A stretch of DNA of 64,000 nt, from positions 124,001 through 188,000 of the forward strand of contig NZ_JACVTO010000001.1 in NCBI RefSeq assembly GCF_016518545.1, written 5' to 3'. Position 1 is the stretch's first letter; each line of letters opens with the position of its first letter. This stretch comes from Pseudomonas sp. S30. GTDB lineage: Bacteria > Pseudomonadota > Gammaproteobacteria > Pseudomonadales > Pseudomonadaceae. The notes under the pieces are model-generated. The model did not search any database, was not told the DNA's origin, and was given only the letters and a program-made list of their open reading frames with translations. Positions 44,759 to 54,836 of this stretch are shown here, piece after piece. Made by a program: the position numbers and the translations under genes.

Positions 44759-45469
44759 TCAGTCGGTCAGGCCGACGTAGACGTTCTGCACGTCATCGTT
44801 CTCGTCGATGGCATCGAGGAATGCCTCGACTTCGGCCAGTGCTTCGGCACTCAGGCTGGCGGCACTCACCGGGTTCTTCGGTTTGTAGCCAAGCTTGGCC
44901 GAGGTCACGGTGAAGCCCTGCTCGGGCAGCGCCTTCTGCACCGCATCCAGGTCGGTGGTGTCGGTGATGAACAGGGTCGAGCCCTCCTCGTCACCCGCCT
45001 CGCAATCCTGCGCGCCCGCTTCGATGGCCGCTTCTTCCGGGTCGACGTCACCCGTTGCGGTGGCTTCGATCAGGCCGACATGATCGAAGTCCCAGGACAC
45101 CGAGCCACTGGCGCCCAGCTGACCCTTGCGGAACAGCACGCGGACTTGCGCGACGGTGCGGTTGACGTTGTCGGTGAGACATTCGACGATCAACGGCACC
45201 TGATGCGGCGCGAACCCTTCGTAGGTGACTGCGGTGTACTGCACGGTATCACCGTCGAGCCCCGCGCCCTTGCGAATGGCGCGCTCGAGCGTCTCACGGG
45301 TCATCGAAGCCTTCTTCGCCTGCTCCACGGCCAGGCGCAGCCGTGGATTCATGTCCGGGTCGGCGCCGGACTTGGCGGCGATCTGAATTTCCTTGGCCAG
45401 CTTGCCCATGATCTTGCCCTTGGCATTGGCTGCGGCTTCTTTATGTTTGGCTTTCCACTGTGCGCCCAT
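44759..45469 (-). CDS. YebC/PmpR-like protein
   Basis: 236 residues in the YebC three-domain layout: the basic N-terminal [44 protein letters not shown], and the acidic middle and C-terminal parts. It lacks the classic MAGHSKW start, placing it in the second YebC group (YeeN-like). Family members have been called transcription regulators; recent work ties them to relief of ribosome stalling at proline stretches. Confidence 0.88.
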   Translation of the reverse strand: MGAQWKAKHKEAAANAKGKIMGKLAKEIQIAAKSGADPDMNPRLRLAVEQAKKASMTRETLERAIRKGAGLDGDTVQYTAVTYEGFAPHQVPLIVECLTDNVNRTVAQVRVLFRKGQLGASGSVSWDFDHVGLIEATATGDVDPEEAAIEAGAQDCEAGDEEGSTLFITDTTDLDAVQKALPEQGFTVTSAKLGYKPKNPVSAASLSAEALAEVEAFLDAIDENDDVQNVYVGLTD

Positions 45470-45565
45470 GTCGACTCTCTTGTCTGCGCGGCCGGTTCAG
45501 GAAGCGACCGACCAAAAAGTGGGGAGAGTTTATACGCCCTCGCCAGCGGGTTCGACAAGAAATCA

Positions 45566-46957
45566 TCACCCCTTGTCGGCCTTGCCCGCTGCCGCCGCGA
45601 ACCGGGCCAGCCGTACATCCAGCGCAAGCGGCCGCAGCCCACGGTCCTCGGCGCGCTCCTTGCGACGGATGGCATCGCGTACCAGCAGCGAGCCCAGGTA
45701 GCGGATGGGTTCGGGGGGGAAACGGCCAAGCGGGCCGCGCACCAGCGGCGAGCGGGTCCAGGGATTGTCGAGCCCCAAGGCCAGTGAGCAGAGGATCTGT
45801 CCTCCCATGTGGCAAGGCCCCACCCCGCTGCCGGAGTAGCCGAATCCATAGAACACATTGGCCTGCCCATCCAGGCGACCGAAGAAAGGCAGGCCGGTGA
45901 CCGATCGGTCCGAGGGACCGTTCCAGCTCGCCGCCAGGGGCACCTCGGCCAGCGTAGGGAAGAACTGCGCCAGCGTGCGCTGCAACAGGTCGCAGTACGG
46001 CGACGGCTGGTCGAACACCGCAGGTAGCCGTCCGCCATAGGCGAAGGTGTTGCCGCCTTTGCCGAGCATCAGTCGACCGTCCGGGGTGTTGCGGTAGTAA
46101 TGCACGAACAGGCGTGAGTCGAGCACGCTGATCCCGCTGCTCAGGCCGATGTCGGCCAAGGCCTGCGGGCACGGCTCGGTGATCACCATGTCGCTGGAGA
46201 CGATCGCCACGCTGCGCTCGAACGCGGGGAACTGACGCGCCATCCAGGCGTTGAGCCCCAGCACCACCCGGTCGGCACGCACCCTGCCGCCGGCGGTGTG
46301 CACCTGGGCAGGCGCCCCGTGTTCAAGGCGCGTCATCGGCGTTCCCTCGTGAATTCGCACCCCCTTGGCAAGCGCGGCACGGCGCAGGCCTCGCACCAGC
46401 TTGCCCGGTTGCACCGTGGCAGCGATCGGCGAGAACCAGCCCTCCAGGTGGCGCTGCGACCCCGCCAGACGCTGCACCTGCTGCAAAGGCAGGCGCCGGA
46501 AGCTGCTCAGCCCGCGTTGCTCGAGCGCCGCGACCACGGCGTCGGTGCTACCGATCTGCGCCGTGTTGGTCGCGGTGTACAAGGTGCCGTCCAGCCGGAA
46601 ATCGCACTCGATGCCCTCGGCCTGGCAGAACGCTCCGATGGCGCCGATGCTGCGCTCGGACTCGATGACCAATCGCGAGGCTTCGACGGCCCCGAACAAC
46701 TGCTGCAAGGTGAAATACTTGGCCGACCAGGACAGCGCGCACCCGCCATTGCGACCGCTGGCGCCGGCACCGCAGAGGTCGGCCTCGATCAGCAGCACGT
46801 CCAGATCAGGTCGCGCTCGCTTGAGCATCAGGGCTGTCCACAAGCCGGTATAGCCACCCCCGATGATACACACCTGGCAACGGGCGTCGCCCTGCAACGG
46901 GGGGCATATGGCCTCGGGTCGTTCATCCAGGGCCTGCTGCAGCCAGAACGGTCTCAT
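45566..46957 (-). CDS. FAD-dependent amine/amino acid oxidase (PuuB-like)
   Basis: 463 residues of the DAO family. The dinucleotide motif CIIGGGYTGLWTALML is near residue 32 and the DLCGAGASGRNGG segment near 62; the C-terminal FAD contact is YGFGYSGSGVGPCHMGGQ near 370. The closest general type is gamma-glutamylputrescine or related amine oxidase. The divergent LysR gene suggests substrate induction. Confidence 0.8.
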   Translation of the reverse strand: MRPFWLQQALDERPEAICPPLQGDARCQVCIIGGGYTGLWTALMLKRARPDLDVLLIEADLCGAGASGRNGGCALSWSAKYFTLQQLFGAVEASRLVIESERSIGAIGAFCQAEGIECDFRLDGTLYTATNTAQIGSTDAVVAALEQRGLSSFRRLPLQQVQRLAGSQRHLEGWFSPIAATVQPGKLVRGLRRAALAKGVRIHEGTPMTRLEHGAPAQVHTAGGRVRADRVVLGLNAWMARQFPAFERSVAIVSSDMVITEPCPQALADIGLSSGISVLDSRLFVHYYRNTPDGRLMLGKGGNTFAYGGRLPAVFDQPSPYCDLLQRTLAQFFPTLAEVPLAASWNGPSDRSVTGLPFFGRLDGQANVFYGFGYSGSGVGPCHMGGQILCSLALGLDNPWTRSPLVRGPLGRFPPEPIRYLGSLLVRDAIRRKERAEDRGLRPLALDVRLARFAAAAGKADKG

Positions 46958-47096
46958 GCTCGATTGCTCCTTCGATCATCTGTGGGCCCGATTGCACTAC
47001 CCGTCAAAGACGTTGACTGGAAGGCGAAAGCCTCCGGGCACTGCCCGTCTCGCTCGACAGGCGACCGGTATGGGAACAGGCGACGAAGAATAAATA

Positions 47097-47106
47097 AAAT
47101 CGATTT
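47097..47106. promoter_or_regulatory. Palindrome in the oxidase/lysR divergent region
   Basis: AAATCGATTT, perfect over ten bases and extended imperfectly by ATA/TAT, lies 51 bases before the lysR start in an AT-rich patch. It is a reasonable LysR-type site candidate. Confidence 0.4.
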
Positions 47107-47157
47107 ATGGTATATCACTCATAAGCTCAGCTTTTAGCCAAACCGCTCCGAGGCCCC

Positions 47158-48027
47158 ATGTCTGTTTCTCAAGCCCAACTCAAGGCGTTTCATGCCGTGG
47201 CCGAGCACGCCAGCTTCACGCGGGCTGCCCAGGCGGTGTGTCTGACGCAGCCTGCGGTATCCGATCAGGTACGCAAGCTCGAAGAGCGCTTCGGCGTACA
47301 GCTGTTTCACCGTAACAAGCGCACGGTCCGGCTGACGGAGCTGGGTGAGCGCCTGCAGGGCATCACCCGGCGGCTGTTCGCGTGTGAGGGCGAAGCGCTC
47401 GAGCTGCTCGAGGAGTCTCGCGCGCTTCATACTGGCAGCCTGACACTGGCGGTGGATGCGCCGATGCACCTTCTGCCGCACATCGCCCAGTTCTGCCAAC
47501 GGTTCCCCGGCATACAGGTCAAGCTCGAAACCGGCAACACCGACGAGTGCCTGGCACGCCTGTTCAGCCATCAGGCCGATCTGGCCTTGCTCGGGCGGGA
47601 CATCGAGGACTCACGGCTGTCCTGCCTGCTCGTGCGCCGCGATCCAATGGTGGCATTCGTTGGGCGCAGCCACCCGTGGGCGAATCGCCAGGCCGTTCGC
47701 CTGAGCGATCTGGACGATACGGCGCTGGTCCTGCGCGAGCCTGGTTCGGTGACCCGCCAGACGCTGGAGGAGGAAATGCATCGGGCAGGCCTGCGCATCC
47801 GCGCGGCCATCGAGGTCCAAGGCCGCGAGGCGGCACGCGAGGCGGTGGTCGCAGGGATTGGCGTGGGCGTGGTGTCGGCAGCCGAGTTCGGCGCGGATCC
47901 GCGGGTATGCGCCTTGCCCATCCTCGACTGCCAGCGCCAGTTCAGCGAAACCCTGGTCTGCCTGAAGGAGCAGCTCAGCCGCAAGGTCATCGCGGCATTT
48001 GTGCAGCGGGTCAAAGACGACCTCTGA
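47158..48027 (+). CDS. LysR family regulator divergent from the oxidase
   Basis: 289 residues. The HTH is LKAFHAVAEHASFTRAAQAVCLTQPAVSDQVRKLEERFGVQLFHR and the effector domain begins LTLAVDAPMHLLPHIAQF. It most likely controls the divergent FAD oxidase gene, 200 bases away. Its end nearly touches that of tam. Confidence 0.85.
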   Translation: MSVSQAQLKAFHAVAEHASFTRAAQAVCLTQPAVSDQVRKLEERFGVQLFHRNKRTVRLTELGERLQGITRRLFACEGEALELLEESRALHTGSLTLAVDAPMHLLPHIAQFCQRFPGIQVKLETGNTDECLARLFSHQADLALLGRDIEDSRLSCLLVRRDPMVAFVGRSHPWANRQAVRLSDLDDTALVLREPGSVTRQTLEEEMHRAGLRIRAAIEVQGREAAREAVVAGIGVGVVSAAEFGADPRVCALPILDCQRQFSETLVCLKEQLSRKVIAAFVQRVKDDL

Positions 48028-48041
48028 TTGCGTACCTGCGC

Positions 48042-48818
48042 TCAACGAGTGGCGACCACGAACAGCCGCGGGAACGGCAGAAGTACCTTGCCGTCAGTGG
48101 CCGCCGGATAGTCCTGCTCCATGGCCTGCAGGTACAGCTGCAGGAACGCCACGCGCTCGGCGTCGTCCAGGCGCGCCAGGTAGGGGCGCAAGCCCGAGCC
48201 CTTGAACCATTCCACGACCGCCTGCGCACCGCCCTCCAGCGGGTGGTGGTAGGTGGTGCGCCACACGTCCACCCGGGTGCACAGTGGGCTGAGCAGGTCG
48301 TAGTAGAACGCGGCAGTGTGCCGTTCAGGGAGCGAGAAATCGCTGAACTTGGCCTTCCACGGTCCTTGACTGGCGATTTCACGCATGCGTCGATGCGCCG
48401 GCTCGTCGAGGTTGTCCGGCGTCTGCACGGCCAGGCTGCCCCCAGGCGAGAGCTGACGCAGCAGGTGCGGATACAGCACGCGGTGCTCCGGCAGCCATTG
48501 CAGCGAGGCATTGGCGAGGATCAGGTCCTGGGGTTCCGGCGCCGTCCACTGCGCGATGTCGCCCAATTCGCAGCGCACCCGTCGTACCTTCAGGCGTGGC
48601 CGCTCGCGGGCCTTGTCGAGCATGTCCTGGTCGCTGTCCAGCGCCACCACGAGCGCGTCGCCATGCTGTTGCAGCAGCACTTCGGTGGAGTTGCCCGGGC
48701 CACAGCCCAGATCGGTGGCATGGCGCACCGGGCGCGGCGGTACCGCGCCAAGCAGGTCGCGAACCGCGCGGGTGCGTTCGTTTTCAAACAGGGCGTACTG
48801 GCTGGCAGACCAGGCCAT
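48042..48818 (-). CDS. tam: Trans-aconitate 2-methyltransferase
   Basis: 258 residues from the ATG at 48818, which has GAGGAGG five bases upstream; the GTG at 48824 is too close to that site. SAM-binding motif I is TDLGCGPGNSTEVL near residue 36, with ALDSDQDMLDKA next. Tam methylates trans-aconitate, a toxic by-product of aconitase. The C-terminal FPRLFVVATR end is as in the E. coli enzyme. Confidence 0.9.
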   Translation of the reverse strand: MAWSASQYALFENERTRAVRDLLGAVPPRPVRHATDLGCGPGNSTEVLLQQHGDALVVALDSDQDMLDKARERPRLKVRRVRCELGDIAQWTAPEPQDLILANASLQWLPEHRVLYPHLLRQLSPGGSLAVQTPDNLDEPAHRRMREIASQGPWKAKFSDFSLPERHTAAFYYDLLSPLCTRVDVWRTTYHHPLEGGAQAVVEWFKGSGLRPYLARLDDAERVAFLQLYLQAMEQDYPAATDGKVLLPFPRLFVVATR

Positions 48819-48983
48819 GGCCACCTCCTCGGTGAGTGATGAACTGCAAGCATAGGCGTTTCGCCAGCATCCGGGTGCACTCGGGCGAGCGATCCAGTGC
48901 GTAGGAAACGTATCCCAAAGACGAAGGCTGGAACCGACAGACGACAGCCATGGTCATCCGCATATCCCACACTTGTGCCGACC

Positions 48984-49718
48984 ATGAAACGTTTTCCGTA
49001 CCCCCGCCTCGTCCTGCCAGCCGCCATCCTAGCCCTGATAGGCGCATCGGTGCTGCTCGCCATGCCCTGGATGGGTCAGGGTTTCGACGGCTCAGACCTC
49101 TCCACCGACAGCCAGAGCCGTCTGACTCACCAGCTCGATGATGGCAGCCTGCTCAGCCTGGACAACGGATCGGCGGTGAGCCTGACATTCGACCGCACAC
49201 AGCGCCGGGTCGACCTGCTCAGAGGGCAGATCCTGCTGGAAGTGGCCAGGGGCGATACTCGTCCGCTGTTCGTGACTCTGCCGTACGCCACGCTGCGTCC
49301 GCTGGACGCCAAGTTGCTGGTGGAGAGATTGCACGACGCCAGCGAGGTGACGGTGCTCGAAGGGCGGGTGGAATACGACGGCGCAGGTGGCAAGCTCTCG
49401 TTGAATCGTCATCAGCGGCTGCGCTTCGACGCGGCTGGCCATCAGCCGCCGGTGCTGGTCGACAGCGGCGATACTCAGGCAGCGTGGTATCTGGAGCGTT
49501 TGTCCGGCGACGGTGAGCCGCTCGCTGAAGTCCTCGAGCGCCTGAATCGGCACCATCGTGGGCTATTGCTGTTCGATGCGAAGGATCTAGCTGAATTGCG
49601 TGTCAACGACGACCTGGCGCTGGATGACAGCGTCGACGCGCTGAACAGCCTGGAAGCGACCTTGCCGATTACGCTGAAGCACTACACCGCCTGGGTAACG
49701 GTGGTCAGACGCCGCTAG
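48984..49718 (+). CDS. FecR-like protein without cytoplasmic domain
   Basis: 244 residues from the ATG at 48984. One membrane helix (LVLPAAILALIGASVLLAMPW) near residues 9-29 is followed by the periplasmic FecR domain (HQLDDGSLLSLDNGSAVSLTF, then LLRGQILLEVARGDTRPL) and an STN-like C-terminus (LAEVLERLNRHHRGLLL). The usual N-terminal anti-sigma segment is absent, and no ECF sigma gene is adjacent. It may be a truncated or repurposed regulator. Confidence 0.8.
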   Translation: MKRFPYPRLVLPAAILALIGASVLLAMPWMGQGFDGSDLSTDSQSRLTHQLDDGSLLSLDNGSAVSLTFDRTQRRVDLLRGQILLEVARGDTRPLFVTLPYATLRPLDAKLLVERLHDASEVTVLEGRVEYDGAGGKLSLNRHQRLRFDAAGHQPPVLVDSGDTQAAWYLERLSGDGEPLAEVLERLNRHHRGLLLFDAKDLAELRVNDDLALDDSVDALNSLEATLPITLKHYTAWVTVVRRR

Positions 49719-49738
49719 CGCGGCGCCCCGGCCGCGCT
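49717..49738 (+). terminator. Hairpin at the end of the FecR-like gene
   Basis: AGCGCGGC/GCCGCGCT around GCCCCG starts within the TAG stop codon and faces the convergent permease gene. No T-run is seen. Confidence 0.5.
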
Positions 49739-49778
49739 CGGCCCCTCCCCAGACCGAGTGCGCCGTATCGTTCGCCTG

Positions 49779-51188
49779 TCAGTGACGCTTGGCGCTGCGC
49801 ACCTGGTGCACCACGCCCATGGCCACCACCACGGCCGCGGCGATACCGGTGGAAATCACCAGGATCTGGTAATCGGGCATGAACGCCATGGTCACCAGCG
49901 CCGCGACGATGAAGGCGATCACCAGGTAGGTGAGCCAAGGGAACAGCCACATCTTCAGGCGCACTTCGCGACCTTCGGCCACCAGCTTGCGACGCATGCG
50001 CAACTGCGAGCAGGCGATCACCAGATAGACCAGCAGCGCGATCATGCCCGTGGTGTTCATCAAGGTGTCCAGAACATCCTTGGGCCGCAGGGTATCGCTG
50101 AAGTTGATCAGGGCGCAGAAGATCGCCACCACGCACGATCCCATGATGGCGTACACCGGCACACCGGTACCGGCGCGGGTGATCTTGAAGAACGAGGGCG
50201 CATCGCCTCGTTGCGACAGCGAGAACAGCATGCGCGAGGCCGTGTAGTGGCCGGAAATCAGGCAGCTGCTCACCGAGGTCAGCACCACGAAGTTCATCAG
50301 CAGCTCAGCGTAGGGTACGCCCAGCAGCTCCAGGGTCCGACGGTAGGCGCCGTAGCCGGAGACGCCCAGGTGCGGGTCGTTCCACGGCACCAGGCAGACG
50401 ATCAGGAAGATCGAGCCTACGTAGAACAGGCACACCCGCCACACCACCGAGTTGGTGGCCTTGACGATCTGGGTGGCCGGGTCCTTGGCCTCGGAAGCGG
50501 CGATGGTGACGATCTCGGCCCCCAGGAAAGCGAACATCACCCCGAGCAGGGCGCCGATCACCGTGGTGATGCCATTGGGCATGAAGCCTTCAGCGGTGAG
50601 GTGAGTGATGCCGCGCACCTCACCGAACTGCCAGATGTTCAGCACCGCAGCGGTACACACCACCAGGAAGCAGACGATCGCCACCACCTTGATCAAGGCG
50701 AACCAGAACTCGAACTCGCCATAGTGCTTGACGTTGAAGAAGTTCACGGTGATCAGCAGCAGGGTGGTCGCCAGCACGAACACGTTGACGCTGACATCTG
50801 GGAAGAAGCCATGGAGGATCTTGCCCGCGACATACGCTTCCCAGGCCATGAGAATGACCCAGTACCACCAGTACAGCCAGCCGATGGTGAAGCCGGCCCA
50901 GCGCCCGATGGCACGGTCGGCGTAGGTGGAGAACGAGCCGGTGTCCGGCGACGAGGTCGCCATCTCGCCAAGCATGCGCATGATCAGCACCACCAGGATG
51001 CCGCCGGCCAGATAGGCCAGTACCGCGGCGGGACCGGCGCTGTGGATCACGCTGCCGGAGCCGACGAACAAGGCGCCGCCGATCACCCCGGCGATCGACA
51101 TCATCGTCAGGTGGCGCGACTTGAGCGAGGCACTGAGCTTGCTCTCGTGCCCGCCTTTCGCGGTGGTGGTTGTGGATGTTGCGTCCAT
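49779..51188 (-). CDS. Amino acid permease (AAT/GABA permease family)
   Basis: 469 residues with about twelve helices. The amino acid permease signature is near the start (LKSRHLTMMSIAGVIGGALFVGSGSVIHSAGPAA), and the loop GEFEFWFALIKVVAIV and GAEIVTIAASEAKDP follow near 155-240. The family takes up amino acids such as GABA, Phe or Lys by proton symport. The divergent MocR gene suggests control by an amino compound. Confidence 0.85.
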   Translation of the reverse strand: MDATSTTTTAKGGHESKLSASLKSRHLTMMSIAGVIGGALFVGSGSVIHSAGPAAVLAYLAGGILVVLIMRMLGEMATSSPDTGSFSTYADRAIGRWAGFTIGWLYWWYWVILMAWEAYVAGKILHGFFPDVSVNVFVLATTLLLITVNFFNVKHYGEFEFWFALIKVVAIVCFLVVCTAAVLNIWQFGEVRGITHLTAEGFMPNGITTVIGALLGVMFAFLGAEIVTIAASEAKDPATQIVKATNSVVWRVCLFYVGSIFLIVCLVPWNDPHLGVSGYGAYRRTLELLGVPYAELLMNFVVLTSVSSCLISGHYTASRMLFSLSQRGDAPSFFKITRAGTGVPVYAIMGSCVVAIFCALINFSDTLRPKDVLDTLMNTTGMIALLVYLVIACSQLRMRRKLVAEGREVRLKMWLFPWLTYLVIAFIVAALVTMAFMPDYQILVISTGIAAAVVVAMGVVHQVRSAKRH

Positions 51189-51520
51189 CAGTTGTGTACC
51201 CCGTGTTTCTTTTTATCCAAGGAAAACTGTGAAACCCCGATGGTTATCGGCCTCACCTATACATCAGCGCTAATGCGGGCAGGAGGTGTGAAAGGACACA
51301 CGCAGACCTTCCATGGCGGCCTGCTGACGCGCCCGGGCGTGACCGCCCGGGCGAACTGAACGTGCTACATCTGGCGATATCTGACACCTAATGTAAAAAT
51401 GTACGGCACAGAGAGCCATGCACAGTGGCATGAAATCCGTACTGCACTGTACAGGCCGCCGATGCAATACACCTGCGACACCCGCGCAGGCGCCAGCCGC
51501 CCTGCCCCTGAAGGTCCCCC
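51189..51520. other. Divergent gap between permease and mocR genes
   Basis: 332 bases without a gene. A hairpin (GCCCGGGCG repeated at 51331-51339 and 51345-51353) stands in the middle. TGTACGGC (51400) and TGTACAGG (51448) form a direct repeat near the mocR side, as expected for MocR binding. Promoters for both genes should be here. Confidence 0.5.
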
Positions 51521-52933
51521 ATGCTGCAACTACATCCCGACGCCCCTACCCCGCTGGTCAACCAGATCATCGACGGGCTGCGCGCCCTGATCGACGACCA
51601 GACCCTCAAGCCCGGCGCCAAGGTGCCGTCGATCCGTGCCTTCGCCTCGACCTACTCGGTGAGCACCTTCACGGTGGTCGAGGCCTACGATAGGTTGGTG
51701 GCCCTGGGGCTGCTGGTCAGCCGCGGCAACGCCGGCTTCTTCGTCAGCCGCACGGCCGGGGAACGCCTCGCCCCGCACACCCCGAGCACTGACGCAAGCC
51801 GACCATCGTTCAACTCCGAATGGTATCTGCAGCAGATCTTCGAAACCCGCCAACTGCCGTTCAAGCCCGGTTGTGGCTGGCTGCCCAACGACTGGATGTA
51901 CGAAGAGGGGCTGCGTCGCGGCATGCGTCAGGTGGCCGGCAGCGCGCTGGAGCTGTCCGGCTACGGCGATCCCATGGGCCTGCCCGAGCTGCGCGCGCTG
52001 ACGGCGCAGAACCTGCAGCAGGAATTGTCGATTGTGGTCAATCCGGGGCAATTGATGCTCACCCATGGCGCCAGCCAGGCACTGGATCTGGCCGTGCGCA
52101 CGCTGGTGCGCCCTGGCGATGTGGTGCTGGTCGACGATCCGGGATACCCGAACCTGATGAGCATCCTGCGCTTTCAGGGAGCCACCCTGGTCGGGGTGCC
52201 ACGCACCCCGACCGGGTACGACCTCGACCGGCTGCAGCATGTGCTCGTCGAGCATCGCCCGACGGTATTCTTCACCCAGCCGCACCTGCACAGCCCGACC
52301 TGCTCGCGCACACCGCTGGCCCAACTGCATCGATTGCTGCAACTGGCCTCGGAGCACGGCGTGCGCCTGGTCGAGAACAACCTGTATGCAGACATGATCG
52401 CCGACCCGCAGCCGTGCCTGGCCAGCCTCGATCACCTGCGGCAGGTGGTCTACGTCGGCAGCTACTCCAAGAGCATCTCACCCAATGTGCGAGTCGGTTA
52501 CCTGATGGCCGAGCCCGCGCTGATGCAGCGGCTGCTGCAACTGAAGATGCGCTCCGGGCTGACGACCTCGCAAGTGATGGAACGGGTGGTGTACGCGGCA
52601 GTCATCGATGGACGTTGGCGCAAGCACCTCAAACGCCTGCGCCAGCGGCTGGCCGAGGCCCACCAGGTGGTGGGCGGACGGCTGCGCGGGCTGGGCTTCG
52701 AGCTGTTCGTGGAGTCGGATGAAGGCCTGTATATCTGGGCCAGGCATCCAGGTATCAGCGACAGCGCAGGGCTGCTGGACGAGGCGCTCGAAGCCGGCGT
52801 GATGCTGGGGCCTGGGCAGTTGTTCATGGTCGATGCAGGCGTCACGGGGTGGATGAGGTTCAACGTGGCTTTCAGCCTGGATGACAAGCTGTGGGACATT
52901 CTGGCGAAGATGGTGGAGGCTCGGTTGGCTTAG
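51521..52933 (+). CDS. MocR-type GntR/aminotransferase regulator
   Basis: 470 residues: a GntR winged helix (residues 10-75, TLKPGAKVPSIRAFASTYSVSTFTVVEAYDRL), a linker, and a fold-type I aminotransferase-like domain. The PLP Lys is in VGSYSKSISPNVRVGY near residue 315, with VDDPGYPN near 207. MocR proteins use PLP and an amino compound to switch transcription. It is divergent from the amino acid permease, its likely target. Confidence 0.88.
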   Translation: MLQLHPDAPTPLVNQIIDGLRALIDDQTLKPGAKVPSIRAFASTYSVSTFTVVEAYDRLVALGLLVSRGNAGFFVSRTAGERLAPHTPSTDASRPSFNSEWYLQQIFETRQLPFKPGCGWLPNDWMYEEGLRRGMRQVAGSALELSGYGDPMGLPELRALTAQNLQQELSIVVNPGQLMLTHGASQALDLAVRTLVRPGDVVLVDDPGYPNLMSILRFQGATLVGVPRTPTGYDLDRLQHVLVEHRPTVFFTQPHLHSPTCSRTPLAQLHRLLQLASEHGVRLVENNLYADMIADPQPCLASLDHLRQVVYVGSYSKSISPNVRVGYLMAEPALMQRLLQLKMRSGLTTSQVMERVVYAAVIDGRWRKHLKRLRQRLAEAHQVVGGRLRGLGFELFVESDEGLYIWARHPGISDSAGLLDEALEAGVMLGPGQLFMVDAGVTGWMRFNVAFSLDDKLWDILAKMVEARLA

Positions 52934-53030
52934 CCGACCGAGGATTCGAATGCCTGGGCCCCTGCCGCTGGGTGGCCGATGCCCACAGCCGCCCCTGCGC
53001 GTGGACGCTGCGGCAGAGGCAGGTACTGGG

Positions 53031-54509
53031 TCACTGCGTGAGCGCCGAAGCGGCGTCAGCGACGAAGTAGTAAGCGTGGTTTCCAACGGTGTATCTGGCG
53101 ATGACCGCAAGCGGCGGCAAGGGTGCGGAGGCACGCTCCATGAGCGCGACATTCGTTGCAGCGCTTTTCAGAAAGGCCATCAACTGCGCGTCCGACGTCA
53201 GCGTTTCGAGCAGGCTCTGGCTGTAGAACACGCTGGCCCCGGCCAGCCGCTCACTGGGTTGGAACAACGCTACCTGGCGCCCTTGCCGTTCAAGGGCGTG
53301 TATCTGGTCGGTGAGCGGCAGGAACGACAGCTGCCGATCGGCTCGCGGCACCAGCCACAGGGCAGCCCCCAGATACCCGACCGTGATCAGCGCCGCCCCG
53401 GTCATGATCAACACCCTGCCCCGCCCCCCCCACGGCCGTACCTGGCCGCTGCGGGCATTGCGCTCGCGCCACCGCGCGCTCAGGACGAACGCATATTCGG
53501 CTGCGATCACCGCGGCGGCTGGGGTCAGCGACATCAGGTAGACCATGCGCTTGCTCGACGCCAAGGACAGCAAAGTGAACTGCGCGAGCAGCCAGAGGCT
53601 GAAGAACGCCAGGTGACGATGGGCCAACAGCGTCTTGCGAAAATGCCACAGGCCCAGATAGACCAGCAGGTTCCAGGGCAGGAACGCTTCAGGCAGCTTC
53701 GCCGCATAGTAGTAAAACGGCTCATGATGACCTGCTTCGACGAATGCACCACTGAAGCGGCCGACGCTGTTGCTCCACAGCACGTCTTCCAGCGCCCGGG
53801 CACCGCCCTGCCTGTAGAGCAGATACAGCCAGATCGACAGTGGGATCAGCCCCAGCAGGGTGAACAGTGCCGGGCGCAACCAGTGGGCGATGACCCAGCG
53901 TCGGCGCTGCACGCTTTCGACCGTCAGCCAGGCGAAGATCACCACACCCGGCATCGCCAGCCCCAACACCCCTTTGCTCAAGGTGGCGATCACGATTCCC
54001 AGGGTGAACAGTGACCACAGGCCCAGGTGGGCCTGGTGAGTGCGAGCACGATCGCTGGCGCAGAAGTAGGCGAGTAGCGCCATGGTCACGCCAAGGGTCA
54101 ACAACGCGTCCTCCCCCACTTGCCGCGAGTTGGCCCAGAAGCTGGCGCAGGTCGCCAGGATGAAAGCAGCGCTCCAGGCTATCGCCACCGGGCGACCGCT
54201 GCGCCTGAGCAGGGCATACAGCAGCAGGACGCAGAACAGACCCGCGAACGCCGAGGCCAGGCGCACCGTCAAGGGTGACGCGCCCCACATCCTGATCGCC
54301 GCCGCGCCAAGCCAGACGCTCAAGGGCGGTTTTTCCAGAAAGGGCTCGCCATTCAACGTCGGCGTCACCCAGTTGTCGCTCAAGTGCATCGCCATCGCGA
54401 TGCCCGCTACGCGAGGTTCGGTGGAATTGTGCAATTGGTGGTTGCCAAGGCCCACGAACAGCAGCAAGACAACGAGGCACAGCAGCAAGGATATTCGGTA
54501 AGTCATCAC
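53031..54509 (-). CDS. ArnT-like glycosyltransferase (GT39/GT83 family)
   Basis: 492 residues with about eleven helices. The first periplasmic loop has the NSTEPRVAGIAMAM acidic motif and GEPFLEKPPLSVW near residues 54-66, as in ArnT. These lipid-linked sugar transferases attach sugars to lipid A or proteins on the periplasmic side. An Ais-like phosphatase and a two-component system are next, which favours an LPS-modifying role. Exact sugar and acceptor are unknown. Confidence 0.82.
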   Translation of the reverse strand: MMTYRISLLLCLVVLLLFVGLGNHQLHNSTEPRVAGIAMAMHLSDNWVTPTLNGEPFLEKPPLSVWLGAAAIRMWGASPLTVRLASAFAGLFCVLLLYALLRRSGRPVAIAWSAAFILATCASFWANSRQVGEDALLTLGVTMALLAYFCASDRARTHQAHLGLWSLFTLGIVIATLSKGVLGLAMPGVVIFAWLTVESVQRRRWVIAHWLRPALFTLLGLIPLSIWLYLLYRQGGARALEDVLWSNSVGRFSGAFVEAGHHEPFYYYAAKLPEAFLPWNLLVYLGLWHFRKTLLAHRHLAFFSLWLLAQFTLLSLASSKRMVYLMSLTPAAAVIAAEYAFVLSARWRERNARSGQVRPWGGRGRVLIMTGAALITVGYLGAALWLVPRADRQLSFLPLTDQIHALERQGRQVALFQPSERLAGASVFYSQSLLETLTSDAQLMAFLKSAATNVALMERASAPLPPLAVIARYTVGNHAYYFVADAASALTQ

Positions 54510-54836
54510 TGCGGACCTAGTGGCGAGGGACGAGCCCGTGGGTTCATGAGAGGGAGCGCAGGCGCCTGTGCCGAAGCACCTGGGAAGACAGCGCGGCAGA
54601 CTGTCCGGCCACTGGCGAGGGGCTCGTTGGAATGTGCTTCAGAGAGGATGATGATGAGGACTTTTGCTCGGACTCTGAGTGGCGTTTTTCTGACTTCGAT
54701 GTCTGAATGAACGCCACTGTCACGGATGGGCGCGCGTTCGCCGCCCGCATCACAATGGGCAGGGCAACGCCCAACGAGACACGCGAGCAGACAGCTGCGG
54801 ATGGCATCCGCCATGACACTGCACGCGCGTGGCAGC
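54510..54836. other. Gap between the ArnT-like and Ais-like genes
   Basis: 327 bases with no convincing gene. A 20-codon frame starting ATGATGATG at 54648 on the plus strand has AGAGAGG close upstream, but nothing follows it that it could regulate. The ArnT-like gene's own promoter may be here. Confidence 0.4.
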
